This document shows, in pieces, positions 46,416-55,899 of a stretch of 64,000 nt of DNA. The translations under genes were made by a program, and so were the position numbers. Under the pieces are notes generated by a model that was not told where the DNA came from, searched no databases, and worked only from the letters and a program-made list of their open reading frames with translations. Source of the stretch: Planctomycetaceae bacterium (lineage in GTDB: Bacteria > Planctomycetota > Planctomycetia > Pirellulales > Pirellulaceae); NCBI GenBank assembly GCA_012729315.1, contig JAAYDI010000166.1, forward strand, positions 46,631-110,630. The letters are read 5' to 3'. Positions within the stretch are counted from its first letter, which is position 1. Each line of letters starts with the position of its first letter.

Positions 46416-47273
46416 ATGTTCGCCTCAGTATGGACCCGATTTGAACCATCCCTCGCTGCTGCGCAGCCTCTTCCTTCCGCACGTGACACACGCCAGGAAC
46501 AGATGGTGCGCATGCTGGCCCGACTGGGGCTGGCCGGTCTGCTGGCGTTGGGGATCGGCAGCACCAACTCCCCAGCGTATGGGCAGGAACAGTCGACGGC
46601 GAAACCGGCCGAGCAGAACGAGAACCAGGAGGTGGTGAAAGACGACGAGCAGGCGCAGTGGAAGCCGCTGTTCGACGGCCAGACGCTCGACGGCTGGAAG
46701 GTGACCGGTTTCGGCGGCCAGGGAGTGGTGGAAGTGCAGGACGGCAGCATCGTGCTGGGCATGGGCAGCGCGCTGACCGGCATCACCTATCAGAATGAAT
46801 TTCCCAAGTGCGATTACGAGATCCAGTGGGAAGCACGGCGGTTGGAGGGGGTGGACTTCTTCAGCACCCTGACGTTCCCTGTCCAGGACGCGTTCTGCAG
46901 TCTGGTGGTGGGTGGTTGGGCCGGCGCCGTCGTGGGGCTCTCCAATCTCGACTACGCGGACGCTTCCGAGAACGCCACCACCCGGTACATGAAGTTCAAC
47001 AAAGAACAATGGTATCGGTTCCGCCTGGTCGTGCGCCGCGATCGCATCCGCGCCTGGATCGACGATGAAAGTGTGGTGGATGTCGATATCACCAAACGCA
47101 AACTCGGTACACGCATCGAGGTGCGCCTCTCCCAACCGCTGGGCTTCACCACCTGGGAAACGCGCGGCGCGCTGCGCAAGATCCAGTACCGGCCACTCCC
47201 GCCCGTCGGCGACGCACCGCCGCAGACGCCACCCGCGCCGGATGCGCCATCCCCCAAAAAAGACAACGGCTGA
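46416..47273 (+). CDS. DUF1080 (3-keto-disaccharide hydrolase-type) secreted protein
   Basis: 285 residues from ATG 46416, which has GGAGG seven bases upstream; the ATG at 46503 gives a more usual signal peptide ([23 protein letters not shown]), so the start is open. The DUF1080 domain is recognised by [34 protein letters not shown] and the later strands [19 protein letters not shown]. Members fold like concanavalin lectins and some are glycoside hydrolases. A Pro-rich tail ends the protein. tadA starts 11 bp downstream. Confidence 0.88.
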   Translation: MFASVWTRFEPSLAAAQPLPSARDTRQEQMVRMLARLGLAGLLALGIGSTNSPAYGQEQSTAKPAEQNENQEVVKDDEQAQWKPLFDGQTLDGWKVTGFGGQGVVEVQDGSIVLGMGSALTGITYQNEFPKCDYEIQWEARRLEGVDFFSTLTFPVQDAFCSLVVGGWAGAVVGLSNLDYADASENATTRYMKFNKEQWYRFRLVVRRDRIRAWIDDESVVDVDITKRKLGTRIEVRLSQPLGFTTWETRGALRKIQYRPLPPVGDAPPQTPPAPDAPSPKKDNG

Positions 47274-47284
47274 GCGAGACGCCG

Positions 47285-47746
47285 GTGATACACGAGCAGT
47301 ACATGGAGCAGGCTTTGCGCGAGGCGAAACAAGCCCTGGCCGAAGATGAGGTGCCCATCGGGTGCGTCATCGTCCAGGGCGAACGCGTGATCGCCGCTGC
47401 GCACAATCAACGCGAACAATTGCACGATCCGACGGCGCACGCCGAGATGATCGCCATCACCCAGGCCGCCGCCGCGATCGGCGACTGGCGGCTCGAACAG
47501 TGCCGGCTATACGTGACCTTGGAACCCTGCCCCATGTGCGCCGGGGCAATCCTCCAGGCCCGCGTCCCGCTGGTGATCTACGGCGCCACAGATCCGAAAG
47601 CCGGCGCTGTGACCTCACTCTACCACCTGCTGGACGACTCGCGTCTCAACCATCGCTGCGAGGTCATTGCCGGAGTGCTGGCAGACCGCTGCGGCCGCAT
47701 GCTCACCCACTTCTTCCAGGCCCAGCGACGACAGGGAAAGAAATAG
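47285..47746 (+). CDS. tadA: tRNA-specific adenosine deaminase
   Basis: 153 residues with GTG start at 47285 (ATG 47303 is an alternative). Zinc deaminase motifs: HAE (His52, Glu54) and PCPMC (Cys82, Cys85). The family features [27 protein letters not shown] and [11 protein letters not shown] match TadA, which converts A34 to inosine in tRNA-Arg(ACG). The protein ends in basic residues that bind tRNA. It lies 11 bp after the DUF1080 gene. Confidence 0.94.
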   Translation: MIHEQYMEQALREAKQALAEDEVPIGCVIVQGERVIAAAHNQREQLHDPTAHAEMIAITQAAAAIGDWRLEQCRLYVTLEPCPMCAGAILQARVPLVIYGATDPKAGAVTSLYHLLDDSRLNHRCEVIAGVLADRCGRMLTHFFQAQRRQGKK

Positions 47747-48076
47747 ACCTGGCGTGATGGGCGGCATGGGAGGTTTGGGGCGTCCCGGGCCCGGGCCTGA
47801 GACAGGCTGGCGCGGTGCCTGTAGTCGCTCTGCGACCTGCCGTCCGCGTGCGAATCTGGCGCCAGGGTTTGCTTGATCGTTAAAGTCGCCTGAAGCGGCA
47901 AAGTTTATTCAATCGTTACCGGCCCTACAACCGACAAAGAGATTAGGTTCATCGTCTGCCGCGCCCAGAGTGGAGGCTGCGCACAAGCAGCTCTGCCTGG
48001 CAGAGTCACAGCGCGTCAATCACACCGTGGTGGCTGACTCGTCTGATACCTGGCGTTCGAAGTCGATTGGGGTCCG
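47747..48076. other. Intergenic region before BBP7 (330 bp)
   Basis: No gene is recognised. GGCAAAGTTT at 47897-47906 resembles the motif before the TolC-like gene (33664 and 33691). No convincing sigma-70 promoter was found. Confidence 0.3.
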
Positions 48077-49531
48077 ATGGTCATGGCGACACGCACGATT
48101 CTGGTGGTGATGATTGGTGTTGTGGGTCTGGCGGTGGGAAGTGTGGCAGGGCCGGCCCAGAGTGCGGAGTTCCGCACATCCGTGCGTGGGAAGTCGCTGG
48201 TCCGGCAGGCCACATATCAGGCGTCGGATTCTGATGCCGCGACTCGGTCGGATCCGGCGGACGCCGTGGTGCAGCCGGCAGAGCCGTTGCCGGAACCCCG
48301 GAGGTCCGTGGTCAGGGACCTGCCCGAAACCGTGCTGGATTCAACGTGGTTAGAGCCGCAGGCGGAAGTTGCCGGGAGTGGCTGGGCGGGAAGCTGTGGA
48401 GCGGGCTGCTGCGAGCCGGGTGGCTGTGGATCTGGCGACTGCGGTCCGTGTGTTGCTCCCTGTTATGGCTGGACCACCTGGGGTTCGTTTGAGTTTCTGT
48501 TGTGGTGGCGCAAGCACCAGGAGCTGCCACCGTTGGTGACCACCAGTCCCTTGGACACGCCGTCCGGTATGGCGGGGGTGTTGGGCGAGAGCGGCACGCA
48601 GATCCTGTATCCCACCGATCAGCAGGGTGGGGGCGTGCGCCCCGGCGCTCGATTGACGCTGGGCGTGTGGCTGGATCCGTGCGAGCTGTCCGGCGTGGGG
48701 GGGCGGTTCTACTCGCTGGGCGAGATGACGGCTAACTATGACGTTGACAGCAACGAGTTGGCGATACTGGGACGCCCGTTCTACAACCTGACGCTGGGCC
48801 AGGAAGACGCGGATCTGGTTGCGTTTCCCGATTACTCGGTGGGTGCCCTATCCGTGCGCAGCGACTCGGATGTCAGCGGTGGGGACGTGTTCTTCCGCCG
48901 GTTTCTGTGCGGCGACGGCTGTCGCCGGATCGACTTGCTGGCCGGCTATCAGTTCGCGGCGCTCGACAGCGACCTGTTGATCTCCTCGCACCGGACATCG
49001 ATTCGGCAGCAGGGTGGTTCGATCCCGTATGGAACGGTGATCGATATGTACGATTCGTTCGAGGTCACGAACCGCTACCATGCGGGGGAGATCGGGTTAC
49101 TGGGTCAGTACGACCGGGGCGACATCACGTGGAGTCTGTTGGCCAAGGTCGGGTTGGGCAACATGAAGCAGCGGGCGGAGGTGCGCGGATTCACCGCGAC
49201 TCACGTGCCTGGTATGCCGGTGACCACGAGCGAGCAGGGTCTGCTCGCGCTACGCACGAACAGCGGCGTGTACGAGGAGAACGTCTTCACGGTGTCGCCG
49301 GAGTTGCAGTTGAACGCCGCATATCGCCTCACCGACTGCATCGCGCTGACATGCGGGTATTCGTTTATCTACTGGAATCACGTCGCGCAGTCCGGTCTGG
49401 CGATCGACCGTGTGCTCAACACCACGCAGATTTCGGGCGAGCTGGACGGTGCAGCGCGCCCGGCGCTTCTCCACGAAGATGCCGGTTTCTTCGTGCACGG
49501 GTTGAACTTCGGCGTCCAGTTCGTCTGGTAA
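48077..49531 (+). CDS. BBP7-family outer-membrane beta-barrel protein
   Basis: 484 residues from ATG 48077 (ATG 48083 also possible). Signal peptide (MVMATRTILVVMIGVVGLAV). A Cys/Gly-rich linker (GAGCCEPGGCGSGDCGPC) precedes the conserved BBP7 start YGWTTWGSFEFLLWW. The body is a series of amphipathic strands with the conserved patterns LDPCELSGVGGRFYSLG, DLLAGYQFAALDSDLLI and YSFIYWNHVAQSGLAIDRVLN. It ends in the strand FVHGLNFGVQFVW with an aromatic terminal residue, as in outer-membrane barrels. The family is planctomycete specific and believed to form pores. Confidence 0.93.
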   Translation: MVMATRTILVVMIGVVGLAVGSVAGPAQSAEFRTSVRGKSLVRQATYQASDSDAATRSDPADAVVQPAEPLPEPRRSVVRDLPETVLDSTWLEPQAEVAGSGWAGSCGAGCCEPGGCGSGDCGPCVAPCYGWTTWGSFEFLLWWRKHQELPPLVTTSPLDTPSGMAGVLGESGTQILYPTDQQGGGVRPGARLTLGVWLDPCELSGVGGRFYSLGEMTANYDVDSNELAILGRPFYNLTLGQEDADLVAFPDYSVGALSVRSDSDVSGGDVFFRRFLCGDGCRRIDLLAGYQFAALDSDLLISSHRTSIRQQGGSIPYGTVIDMYDSFEVTNRYHAGEIGLLGQYDRGDITWSLLAKVGLGNMKQRAEVRGFTATHVPGMPVTTSEQGLLALRTNSGVYEENVFTVSPELQLNAAYRLTDCIALTCGYSFIYWNHVAQSGLAIDRVLNTTQISGELDGAARPALLHEDAGFFVHGLNFGVQFVW

Positions 49532-49541
49532 CGGGACGTTC

Positions 49542-52500
49542 TTACGGCAGCAGCAGGTCCGCGGGCAGACTGGCCAGCACTTCGTCGACCCGTGCGGGAT
49601 GGCTTTCGTCGTCGTCCCGCAGGTCGTCCAGGAGCGGGACGATGCCCCACTGGTCAGCGGGCGGTGCCTGGGCCAGGAGCAGATCGGTGGCCCGGTAGCC
49701 GTCGGCTGGCGTGGCCGCTGCGAGTCGTTTGGGGGTGGTGTCCCCTGCGCTCTCCCCTTCTGCGCCGTCGTCGCGGGGGGCCTCCCCTTCGGCACAGGCG
49801 CAGTCCGCGGTCGGGAACAGCGTAGCTGGCGAAGCCACGATGCGCACCAGCTGTGCCGTGCCGTTGTTGCCCAGGTGCTGCACCACTTGCGGAGACTGGA
49901 GATCCAACAGCGTCGAGCAGTGGGCGGCGTCGGTGGTGGTGACGTTCAACCTGGCAGCGGTCTGGTTGCTCTGCAGTTCCACCTGCAGGGTCTGGGCGTG
50001 GGACCAGCCGCCTTCAATCGCGTACCATTGAGCGGAATTGGTGGAGGCGGCGGTGGCCAGAACCGTGTTCCGCGGGGTCGACGCGAAGAAGTCGAACACG
50101 CTGATATACTGCGGCTTCCGTCCGCGTTCTCCGAAGTTGAGATTCTGGCCGTCCACGTTCTCGGCCAGGTTGATGGTCAGCTCGTCGGCCCCGGTGGAGG
50201 TCGCCAGCGTGCCGCCCGAGTCGATGCCATCGATCAGGAAAGCGGGTTGGGCCTGGGTCAACTTGTACATGCCCGGCGCGAGATTGGTGAACTGGTACAG
50301 TCCGGTGGCGTCGGTGGTCGCCTGCACATTGACGCTGGCCCCGGTGACGCTGGTGCCGCTGAGCGTGATGACGACGCCGCCGAGCGGCAGTTCAGCCGCC
50401 TCCTTCACGCCGTTGTTGTTCACGTCGATGTAGACGTAGCCCGACAGTTTGCTCGGAATGTACTCGGTGACCGTCACGGTCACGGTGGCCGAAGCCGTCG
50501 CGCCGTCCGGGTCCTGGATTGTATAGGTAAAGGTCTCGATACCCACGTAGCCGGCGGCCGGCGTATAGGTAAGCGATGTGCCGCCGTTGGCAATCGACAC
50601 GGTACCGCCGGCTGACGTCGTGCCGACGGCGGTGATGGTCAGCGTCTCCGGGCCGTCCGGATCCGAGCTGTCATTGGCCAGCACGTCCAGGGTGTTGGCG
50701 GTCGAGTTCTTGGAGACGGTGACCGCGTCATTGCCGGCCGTCGGCGGGTCGTTGACGGCCGTCACGGTGATCACTGCAGTCGCCTGTGCTGTCCCGCCAT
50801 TCCCGTCACTGATCGTGTACTGCAACCGTTCGATGCCGAAGAAGTCAGCCGCCGGCGTGTAGATGAGACTCTTGCCATCGGGCGCAATCGTGACGGTGCC
50901 CCCCCGGTCCGGAGTGGTCGTGGCGATGATGGTGAGTGTTTCGGTCGTATCCCCCTGCGCGCTGTCGTTGTTCAGCACGTCGAGCGTATTGTCGGTACTG
51001 TCTTCCATGACCTCGAAGAGGTCGTCTTGCGCCAGTGGCGGGTCATAGGCTTCCGTCACGGTGACAGAGACGGTCGCCGTAGCGGTGCCGCCATGGCCGT
51101 CGCTGATCGTGTAGGTGAACGTCTCAACGCCGGAGAAGTTGGCGGCCGGGGTGTAGAGCAGGCAGTCTTTGGCGGCCGGGATCGAGAGTGTGCCTCCCGC
51201 CGACACATTGCTGAAGCTGACGACGATCAGGGTCTCGTCGATGTCCGGTGCGATCAGGTCGTTGGCCAGCACGTCCAGGGTGACGCCGACGGCGTTTTCG
51301 GTGACGGTGAACGTGTCGTCGACAGCCGTCGGATCGTCATTGACGGCTGCTACCTGGACAACCACCTGGGCCGTCCGGTCGCCCGTTCCGTCGCTGACCG
51401 TGTACGAGAACGTCTCGTCGCCGAAGAAATCGGGTGCTGGAGTGTACGTCACCGACTTGCCGTCCTGGGCGATCGTCACGCTGCCGCCGTGACTGGTCGT
51501 GCCGACGGCCGTGATGGTGAGATTGCCGGGTGAACCGGACACGACCTGGTCGTTGGCCAGCACGTCGAGCACCGTGCCGGGGCTGTCTTCGTCCACCGAG
51601 AATGTATCGTCGTTGGCGACGAAGCCCGGCTGGACGGTCAGCAGTGTCGATCCGTAGCTTATGTGTTCACTGGCCAGGCCGGCTTCGTCGCGGAACAACA
51701 GCACCTCGTTGGACGGCAGAATGTCGCTCGGGTCGGCCGTGAACAAGGCGGTGCCGGCGTGGGTGGCCGTCATCGGCAGGCTCCACAGCAGGTACTCGCC
51801 GCCGTTGAGTTCAGTGAGTCCGGCCACGGCGCCGGCCTCGTCAATCAAGCCGGGCGTGGCCACGCTTCCCAGCGGCTGAGTCGAGTACTCCGAACCGTAG
51901 GTGAGTGAGCCGTTGACCGCCACATACTGACTGCTGTAGACCACGTCGAGGAACGCCGCAAACACGCCGTACGGCACGGCACGCAGGTCCTGCACGTAGA
52001 CGTTGAGCTGGAAGTCCTCGCCGACGTTGATCGACGAGATCGGAGTGCCACTGGTGTCGGTCACTTCCAGCCGGAACTGCATCAGCGCATCGGCCGCCAC
52101 CGTCAGGCTCAGATCCTGTGTCTGGGTATTGCCGGCCACGTCGCTGATGACGATCGCGAACGTCTGGACGCCCGCCTGGGCGGCGGTAGGGGTCCAGGTC
52201 AGCACACCGGTGGCCGGGTCGATGGAGATGCCGGCCGGCGCTGCGCTGAGCGAGTAGACCGTGCCCACGCTGCCCTCTTCCGGATGCTGGGCGTCGTAGA
52301 TCATCGGCACGCCGACGGTGGCTGTCGTGGGGGGTGTGGAGGTGAAGGCGGCGGGGGCGGTCCGGTCGAGCGTGATGCTGAGCGGCGCGGACGCATCGCT
52401 CTCCAGGTCGCTGACCGTCTGCGTGGCATACAGCGTGTAGGTGCCGTCGGCCAGGTCGGACAGGCTGGATGTTGTGATCGTCACGCTGGTGCCGCTGGCC

Positions 52501-54284
52501 GTCGCTTCCCCGATCGACGTCATGCCGTGATACAGACGCACCTGGGCACCGCTTGTGACCCCAGTTACCTCAAAGGCGAGGCTGGTCTGGTTGGTGATGT
52601 TGTCGGTGCTGGAAAAGCCCGAATCGCTGGCGGCCACCAGGTCCACCGCCGCGGGAGCTGCCGGGGCCACGGTGATCGACACCAGTTGCGAATCGTAGGG
52701 ATCGGTCGTGTCGGAACCGTTGGCCGCCGCCACCCGCAGCAGGATCTGCATGGTGCCCACATAGTCGGTCGGCGGCGTGACGGTCACTTGCCCGGTCTGG
52801 CTGTCGACCGAAAACGTGTAGTTCACGTTGCCCGCCTTGACACCGCTGAAGAGGACTGGGTCCCCTTCGACATCGATCGCCGAGATCGTGAACGTCGCCG
52901 GAGTGTTGACGGTCGTCGCGATCGCCGGGATGTCCTCCAGATACGGGCCGCTATTGTACGGGTCGGGGCTGACCGTGACATGGAACGTCTCGACATACTG
53001 GTTCCCGTCCGCGTCGGTGACCGTGACCGTGATGTCGGCGTCGCCCGAGGCGTCTTCGGCCGCCTTGAGGACCAGCATGCCGTTCTCATGATCCTCGAAG
53101 ATCGTCACCGATTCGATGTTGATCGGCACGATCGGCTTGTCGCTGCTGTTTGTGGCCGTGGCCGTGATGCCGTTGCGTACCGACTCCCCCTCGGTGAGCT
53201 GGCCGAAGTACGAGTGATTGAAGTCCAGGTACCGGATCGGGACATCGGTCACAAATACCTGTGAATTATTCGTGTCGTCGCCCGCCTTGGCCCAGGACAG
53301 GGCCCCGGCAGTGTTGTGCTGCAGGTCCGGGTGGAAATCATCGTCAAAGGGGCCGAGCGACGAGCCTCCGCCGCCCGTGCCCGTCGGATCGCCGAATTGC
53401 AGCACGAAGTTGTCGACGACCCGGTGCACGGTAATCGGAGGATCGTTGTTGGCCGCATCGTAGAACCCGGACTCGGCCAAGGTAATGAACCGCCCGGTGG
53501 CGTTCGGCACCTGACTCTCAAAGAGCTGGAACACCATGTCCCCCCAACCACTCACCGTGATCCGGGCACTCCGGTTGCCGGTCAGTATCGTGCCGCTGAC
53601 CAGCGTCGGATTGCTGCTCGTTACCGTGTATGTCAATGGACCACCATTCGGGTCGTAGCCGTTGAGGCCGATGTGCAGCGGTGAGCCTCCATATACTGTC
53701 CGATCCGCAATCGGTGCGATGAATGGATCGGCCGACGTGGGAATGGCCACGCCCGCACGGTCCGCAATCGTCGCGAGCGACAAGACGCCGGTCTCGCGCG
53801 ACCCATCGGGGAACTCCCACGTGGGAAAAGACGTGATGTTGGCCGCGATCCCGATCGCGTTGAGCGTCCGGTCGGGATTGGTCACCTCGATATAGGGCAG
53901 GAAGTCGCCCCCATCCTCGAACAGTGCCTTCTGTGTGTTGCAGCCGGGACACCAGACGGCGCTGTAGAACTTCACGCCGCTTGCCGTCAACGCCTGGGCA
54001 AATGCCACCAGGTCCGGAGCCTCCGTGCCCTCCCCCTCAGCTCCCGACTCCGGCAACCCGCTCGACGGCTGCCCCCAGGTTCCCGTGCCGTCGTCCCAGG
54101 CTTCCCCCGGCAGATGGCTGTCAATGCCCAGGTCGCCAGCCAGCATCAGACGGCCCTCGAGTGGTTCCAGGCAGACGGGCGCCAAACAGCGCGGGCGTCC
54201 CACCGGGCGGGTGGTTCCAAACAAGAGGTCCCGCAGTTGGCCAAGGGTACGACGGCGCGAGCGGCGGTTCGACTGTTTCATCAC
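49542..54284 (-). CDS. Giant surface protein: thioredoxin, cyclophilin, cohesin-like, cadherin-like and SdrD-B-like domains
   Basis: 1580 residues. The N-terminus has a basic segment and LEPLEGRLMLAG, the planctomycete LEPR-type export motif. Then: a thioredoxin-like domain (about 90-175) with WCPGC at 111-115, similar to the thioredoxin unit of VKOR/LTO1 proteins; Ig-like strands; a cyclophilin domain (about 240-390) with HRVV (His287, Arg288), LQFGDPTGTGGG and LDFNHSYFGQLTEG; Ig/cadherin-like repeats; a cohesin-like domain (about 734-885); four cadherin-like repeats with DEDSPGTVLDVLANDQ-type starts (to about 1290); and an SdrD-B-like domain (LSGYVYIDVNNNGVKEAAELPL). The C-terminus is acidic. 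Surface exposure is inferred. The PPIase active-site residues are present. Confidence 0.9.
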   Translation of the reverse strand: MMKQSNRRSRRRTLGQLRDLLFGTTRPVGRPRCLAPVCLEPLEGRLMLAGDLGIDSHLPGEAWDDGTGTWGQPSSGLPESGAEGEGTEAPDLVAFAQALTASGVKFYSAVWCPGCNTQKALFEDGGDFLPYIEVTNPDRTLNAIGIAANITSFPTWEFPDGSRETGVLSLATIADRAGVAIPTSADPFIAPIADRTVYGGSPLHIGLNGYDPNGGPLTYTVTSSNPTLVSGTILTGNRSARITVSGWGDMVFQLFESQVPNATGRFITLAESGFYDAANNDPPITVHRVVDNFVLQFGDPTGTGGGGSSLGPFDDDFHPDLQHNTAGALSWAKAGDDTNNSQVFVTDVPIRYLDFNHSYFGQLTEGESVRNGITATATNSSDKPIVPINIESVTIFEDHENGMLVLKAAEDASGDADITVTVTDADGNQYVETFHVTVSPDPYNSGPYLEDIPAIATTVNTPATFTISAIDVEGDPVLFSGVKAGNVNYTFSVDSQTGQVTVTPPTDYVGTMQILLRVAAANGSDTTDPYDSQLVSITVAPAAPAAVDLVAASDSGFSSTDNITNQTSLAFEVTGVTSGAQVRLYHGMTSIGEATASGTSVTITTSSLSDLADGTYTLYATQTVSDLESDASAPLSITLDRTAPAAFTSTPPTTATVGVPMIYDAQHPEEGSVGTVYSLSAAPAGISIDPATGVLTWTPTAAQAGVQTFAIVISDVAGNTQTQDLSLTVAADALMQFRLEVTDTSGTPISSINVGEDFQLNVYVQDLRAVPYGVFAAFLDVVYSSQYVAVNGSLTYGSEYSTQPLGSVATPGLIDEAGAVAGLTELNGGEYLLWSLPMTATHAGTALFTADPSDILPSNEVLLFRDEAGLASEHISYGSTLLTVQPGFVANDDTFSVDEDSPGTVLDVLANDQVVSGSPGNLTITAVGTTSHGGSVTIAQDGKSVTYTPAPDFFGDETFSYTVSDGTGDRTAQVVVQVAAVNDDPTAVDDTFTVTENAVGVTLDVLANDLIAPDIDETLIVVSFSNVSAGGTLSIPAAKDCLLYTPAANFSGVETFTYTISDGHGGTATATVSVTVTEAYDPPLAQDDLFEVMEDSTDNTLDVLNNDSAQGDTTETLTIIATTTPDRGGTVTIAPDGKSLIYTPAADFFGIERLQYTISDGNGGTAQATAVITVTAVNDPPTAGNDAVTVSKNSTANTLDVLANDSSDPDGPETLTITAVGTTSAGGTVSIANGGTSLTYTPAAGYVGIETFTYTIQDPDGATASATVTVTVTEYIPSKLSGYVYIDVNNNGVKEAAELPLGGVVITLSGTSVTGASVNVQATTDATGLYQFTNLAPGMYKLTQAQPAFLIDGIDSGGTLATSTGADELTINLAENVDGQNLNFGERGRKPQYISVFDFFASTPRNTVLATAASTNSAQWYAIEGGWSHAQTLQVELQSNQTAARLNVTTTDAAHCSTLLDLQSPQVVQHLGNNGTAQLVRIVASPATLFPTADCACAEGEAPRDDGAEGESAGDTTPKRLAAATPADGYRATDLLLAQAPPADQWGIVPLLDDLRDDDESHPARVDEVLASLPADLLLP

Positions 54285-54604
54285 GGTGATGCTGTCCCAC
54301 AGAGAGAGAAGTGAAGCGAAGTGGAGACTAGAAAGTATTCAGAATACCCTGAACGTATTGTTCTGTCAGCTAAAACGTGGCTTTTCGTCGTCACGAAGGT
54401 GTCTTTCCGCATCGTGCACCTCGGTGGTGGGCTGCCGTGCCAAGGCCCCGATGCGATCAGCCTCGATGATTGTTTCTGGAGCAATCCCCATGCCAGAACC
54501 CCCATGCCGGTGCGGAGGCGCGGAGTGTTGGGGGGCTCGCGAGATGAACTCGGGCCGCGTCCCGTCGTAGAATAGGACTGAAGGGGGCAGCCGGGGCACA
54601 TAGG
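54285..54604. other. Intergenic region upstream of the giant gene (320 bp)
   Basis: No gene or convincing promoter is seen. The DNA is the divergent spacer between the giant gene and the S2P gene, and ends in the repeat array at 54605. Confidence 0.3.
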
Positions 54605-54668
54605 ATAGTGGGCCTGGGGTATAGTGGGTTTGAGGCATAATGGGTTTGAGTCATAGTGGGCTGAGGAA
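54605..54668. repeat. Four 16-bp tandem units (ATAGTGGGTTTGAGGC type)
   Basis: Units at 54605-54620, 54621-54636, 54637-54652 and 54653-54668 share ATA.TGGG and a purine-rich tail with substitutions, the last being degenerate. A GTGC-type simple repeat follows near 54681. All are non-coding. Confidence 0.75.
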
Positions 54669-54768
54669 CGTAGCGAGTCGAGTGCGTGCGTGCGTGGGTG
54701 GGTCGGAAGCGCGATGGTGCGGTGGTCCATGGGAATTCCGGTGAGCCAGAGTCTGGGGGGCAAGCGTC

Positions 54769-55872
54769 ATGCGTGACCCCTTTCAATGGAGCATTCGTCT
54801 GGGGCAGTTGGGTGGCGTGGCTGTACGGCTGCACGTCTTTTTTCTGGTGTTTGCGGCGGCGACGTTTTACTTTGCCATTCCTGATGTATTGAGTGTGACG
54901 GCCTGGTGGATGGCGGGTGGCAAGTTGCTGGGGATTACGGCGGCGACGGTGGCCATCTTGTTTGCCAGTGTCGTGCTGCACGAGTTGGGGCACTACCTGG
55001 CAGCGCGTCGCGTGGGGATTCGGCCGACGGCCATTACGATTGGTCCGCTTGGCGGGCTGCCGCCGTGGCGTCTGCGTGTTGCTGCGCACAAGGAACTGGC
55101 GATTCTCGCCGTGGGTCCGCTGGTCAACCTGGTTCTGGCGCTGTTGTGTCTGGCGGTCATCCTGGTGTGGCCCGCCGCGGACATCGACCTGCCATCGCTG
55201 TGGAACCCTTTTCAGCCGGCCGGCACGCTGGCGTTGACGCTACAGTTGCTGGCCATCGGCCTGTGGATCAACTGGCTGTTGTTCGTGCTCAACGTCCTGC
55301 CCGCGCATCCGTTTGATGGTCGGCGGATGTTGCACGCCGCGTTGCGTTGGGCCCGGCCGCAGTGGGACGAGCGGCGGGTGGCCGAGTGGGTCTGCCGCGT
55401 CGCGGTTGTGTTGGCGATCGCGGTGGGGCTGGTGGCCGTCGTGCTGGCCAAGTATTACGCCGCGCCGAGCCAATCCGACACGCCGTTTCCTGTCTGGGCG
55501 GCGCTGGTGTTGCTGGCGATCCTGCTGCTGGTCAGCGCGCGGCGCGAGCTGGACGACATCGCCATCTGTGCCTGGGAGGAGGAGTTGGGCGTGCGCGGTA
55601 CGGAGCCACCTGCGGTGGAGTCCGGTCCGGTTGTGGCGGCCGAGGTTCCGTTGTGCGCGCCGTCAGCTCCGGATGCCGACTGGGACGCAGACCTGGAGAA
55701 CAGGCCAGATCCCGTACACCGGGAAGAAATCGAGGCGGAGGAAGAGCGGCAGGTTGACGCCATTCTCACGAGACTTCATGCTCACGGCATGGACAGCCTG
55801 ACGGCCGACGAACGGGCGCTGCTCAATCGGGTCAGCGCCCGGTATCGGATCCGTTTGGGCCGACGGACGTGA
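54769..55872 (+). CDS. M50-family (site-2 protease) membrane metalloprotease
   Basis: 367 residues from ATG 54769. HELGH zinc motif at 71-75 inside a membrane helix, and the third ligand Asp183 in VLPAHPFDGRR, which stands for the usual NPxPGLDGG. Helices around 20-45, 50-70, 105-125, 150-175 and 210-260 fit a group III S2P fold. The C-terminal 100 residues are soluble, acidic, and end in EEERQVDAILTRLHAHGMDSLTADERALLNRV, a small helical tail seen in planctomycete S2P proteins. S2P enzymes cut membrane-bound regulators. The FHA-cyclase gene starts 27 bp downstream. Confidence 0.88.
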   Translation: MRDPFQWSIRLGQLGGVAVRLHVFFLVFAAATFYFAIPDVLSVTAWWMAGGKLLGITAATVAILFASVVLHELGHYLAARRVGIRPTAITIGPLGGLPPWRLRVAAHKELAILAVGPLVNLVLALLCLAVILVWPAADIDLPSLWNPFQPAGTLALTLQLLAIGLWINWLLFVLNVLPAHPFDGRRMLHAALRWARPQWDERRVAEWVCRVAVVLAIAVGLVAVVLAKYYAAPSQSDTPFPVWAALVLLAILLLVSARRELDDIAICAWEEELGVRGTEPPAVESGPVVAAEVPLCAPSAPDADWDADLENRPDPVHREEIEAEEERQVDAILTRLHAHGMDSLTADERALLNRVSARYRIRLGRRT

Positions 55873-55899
55873 CGGCCGCGCGTGTGAGCGATCCGAATC

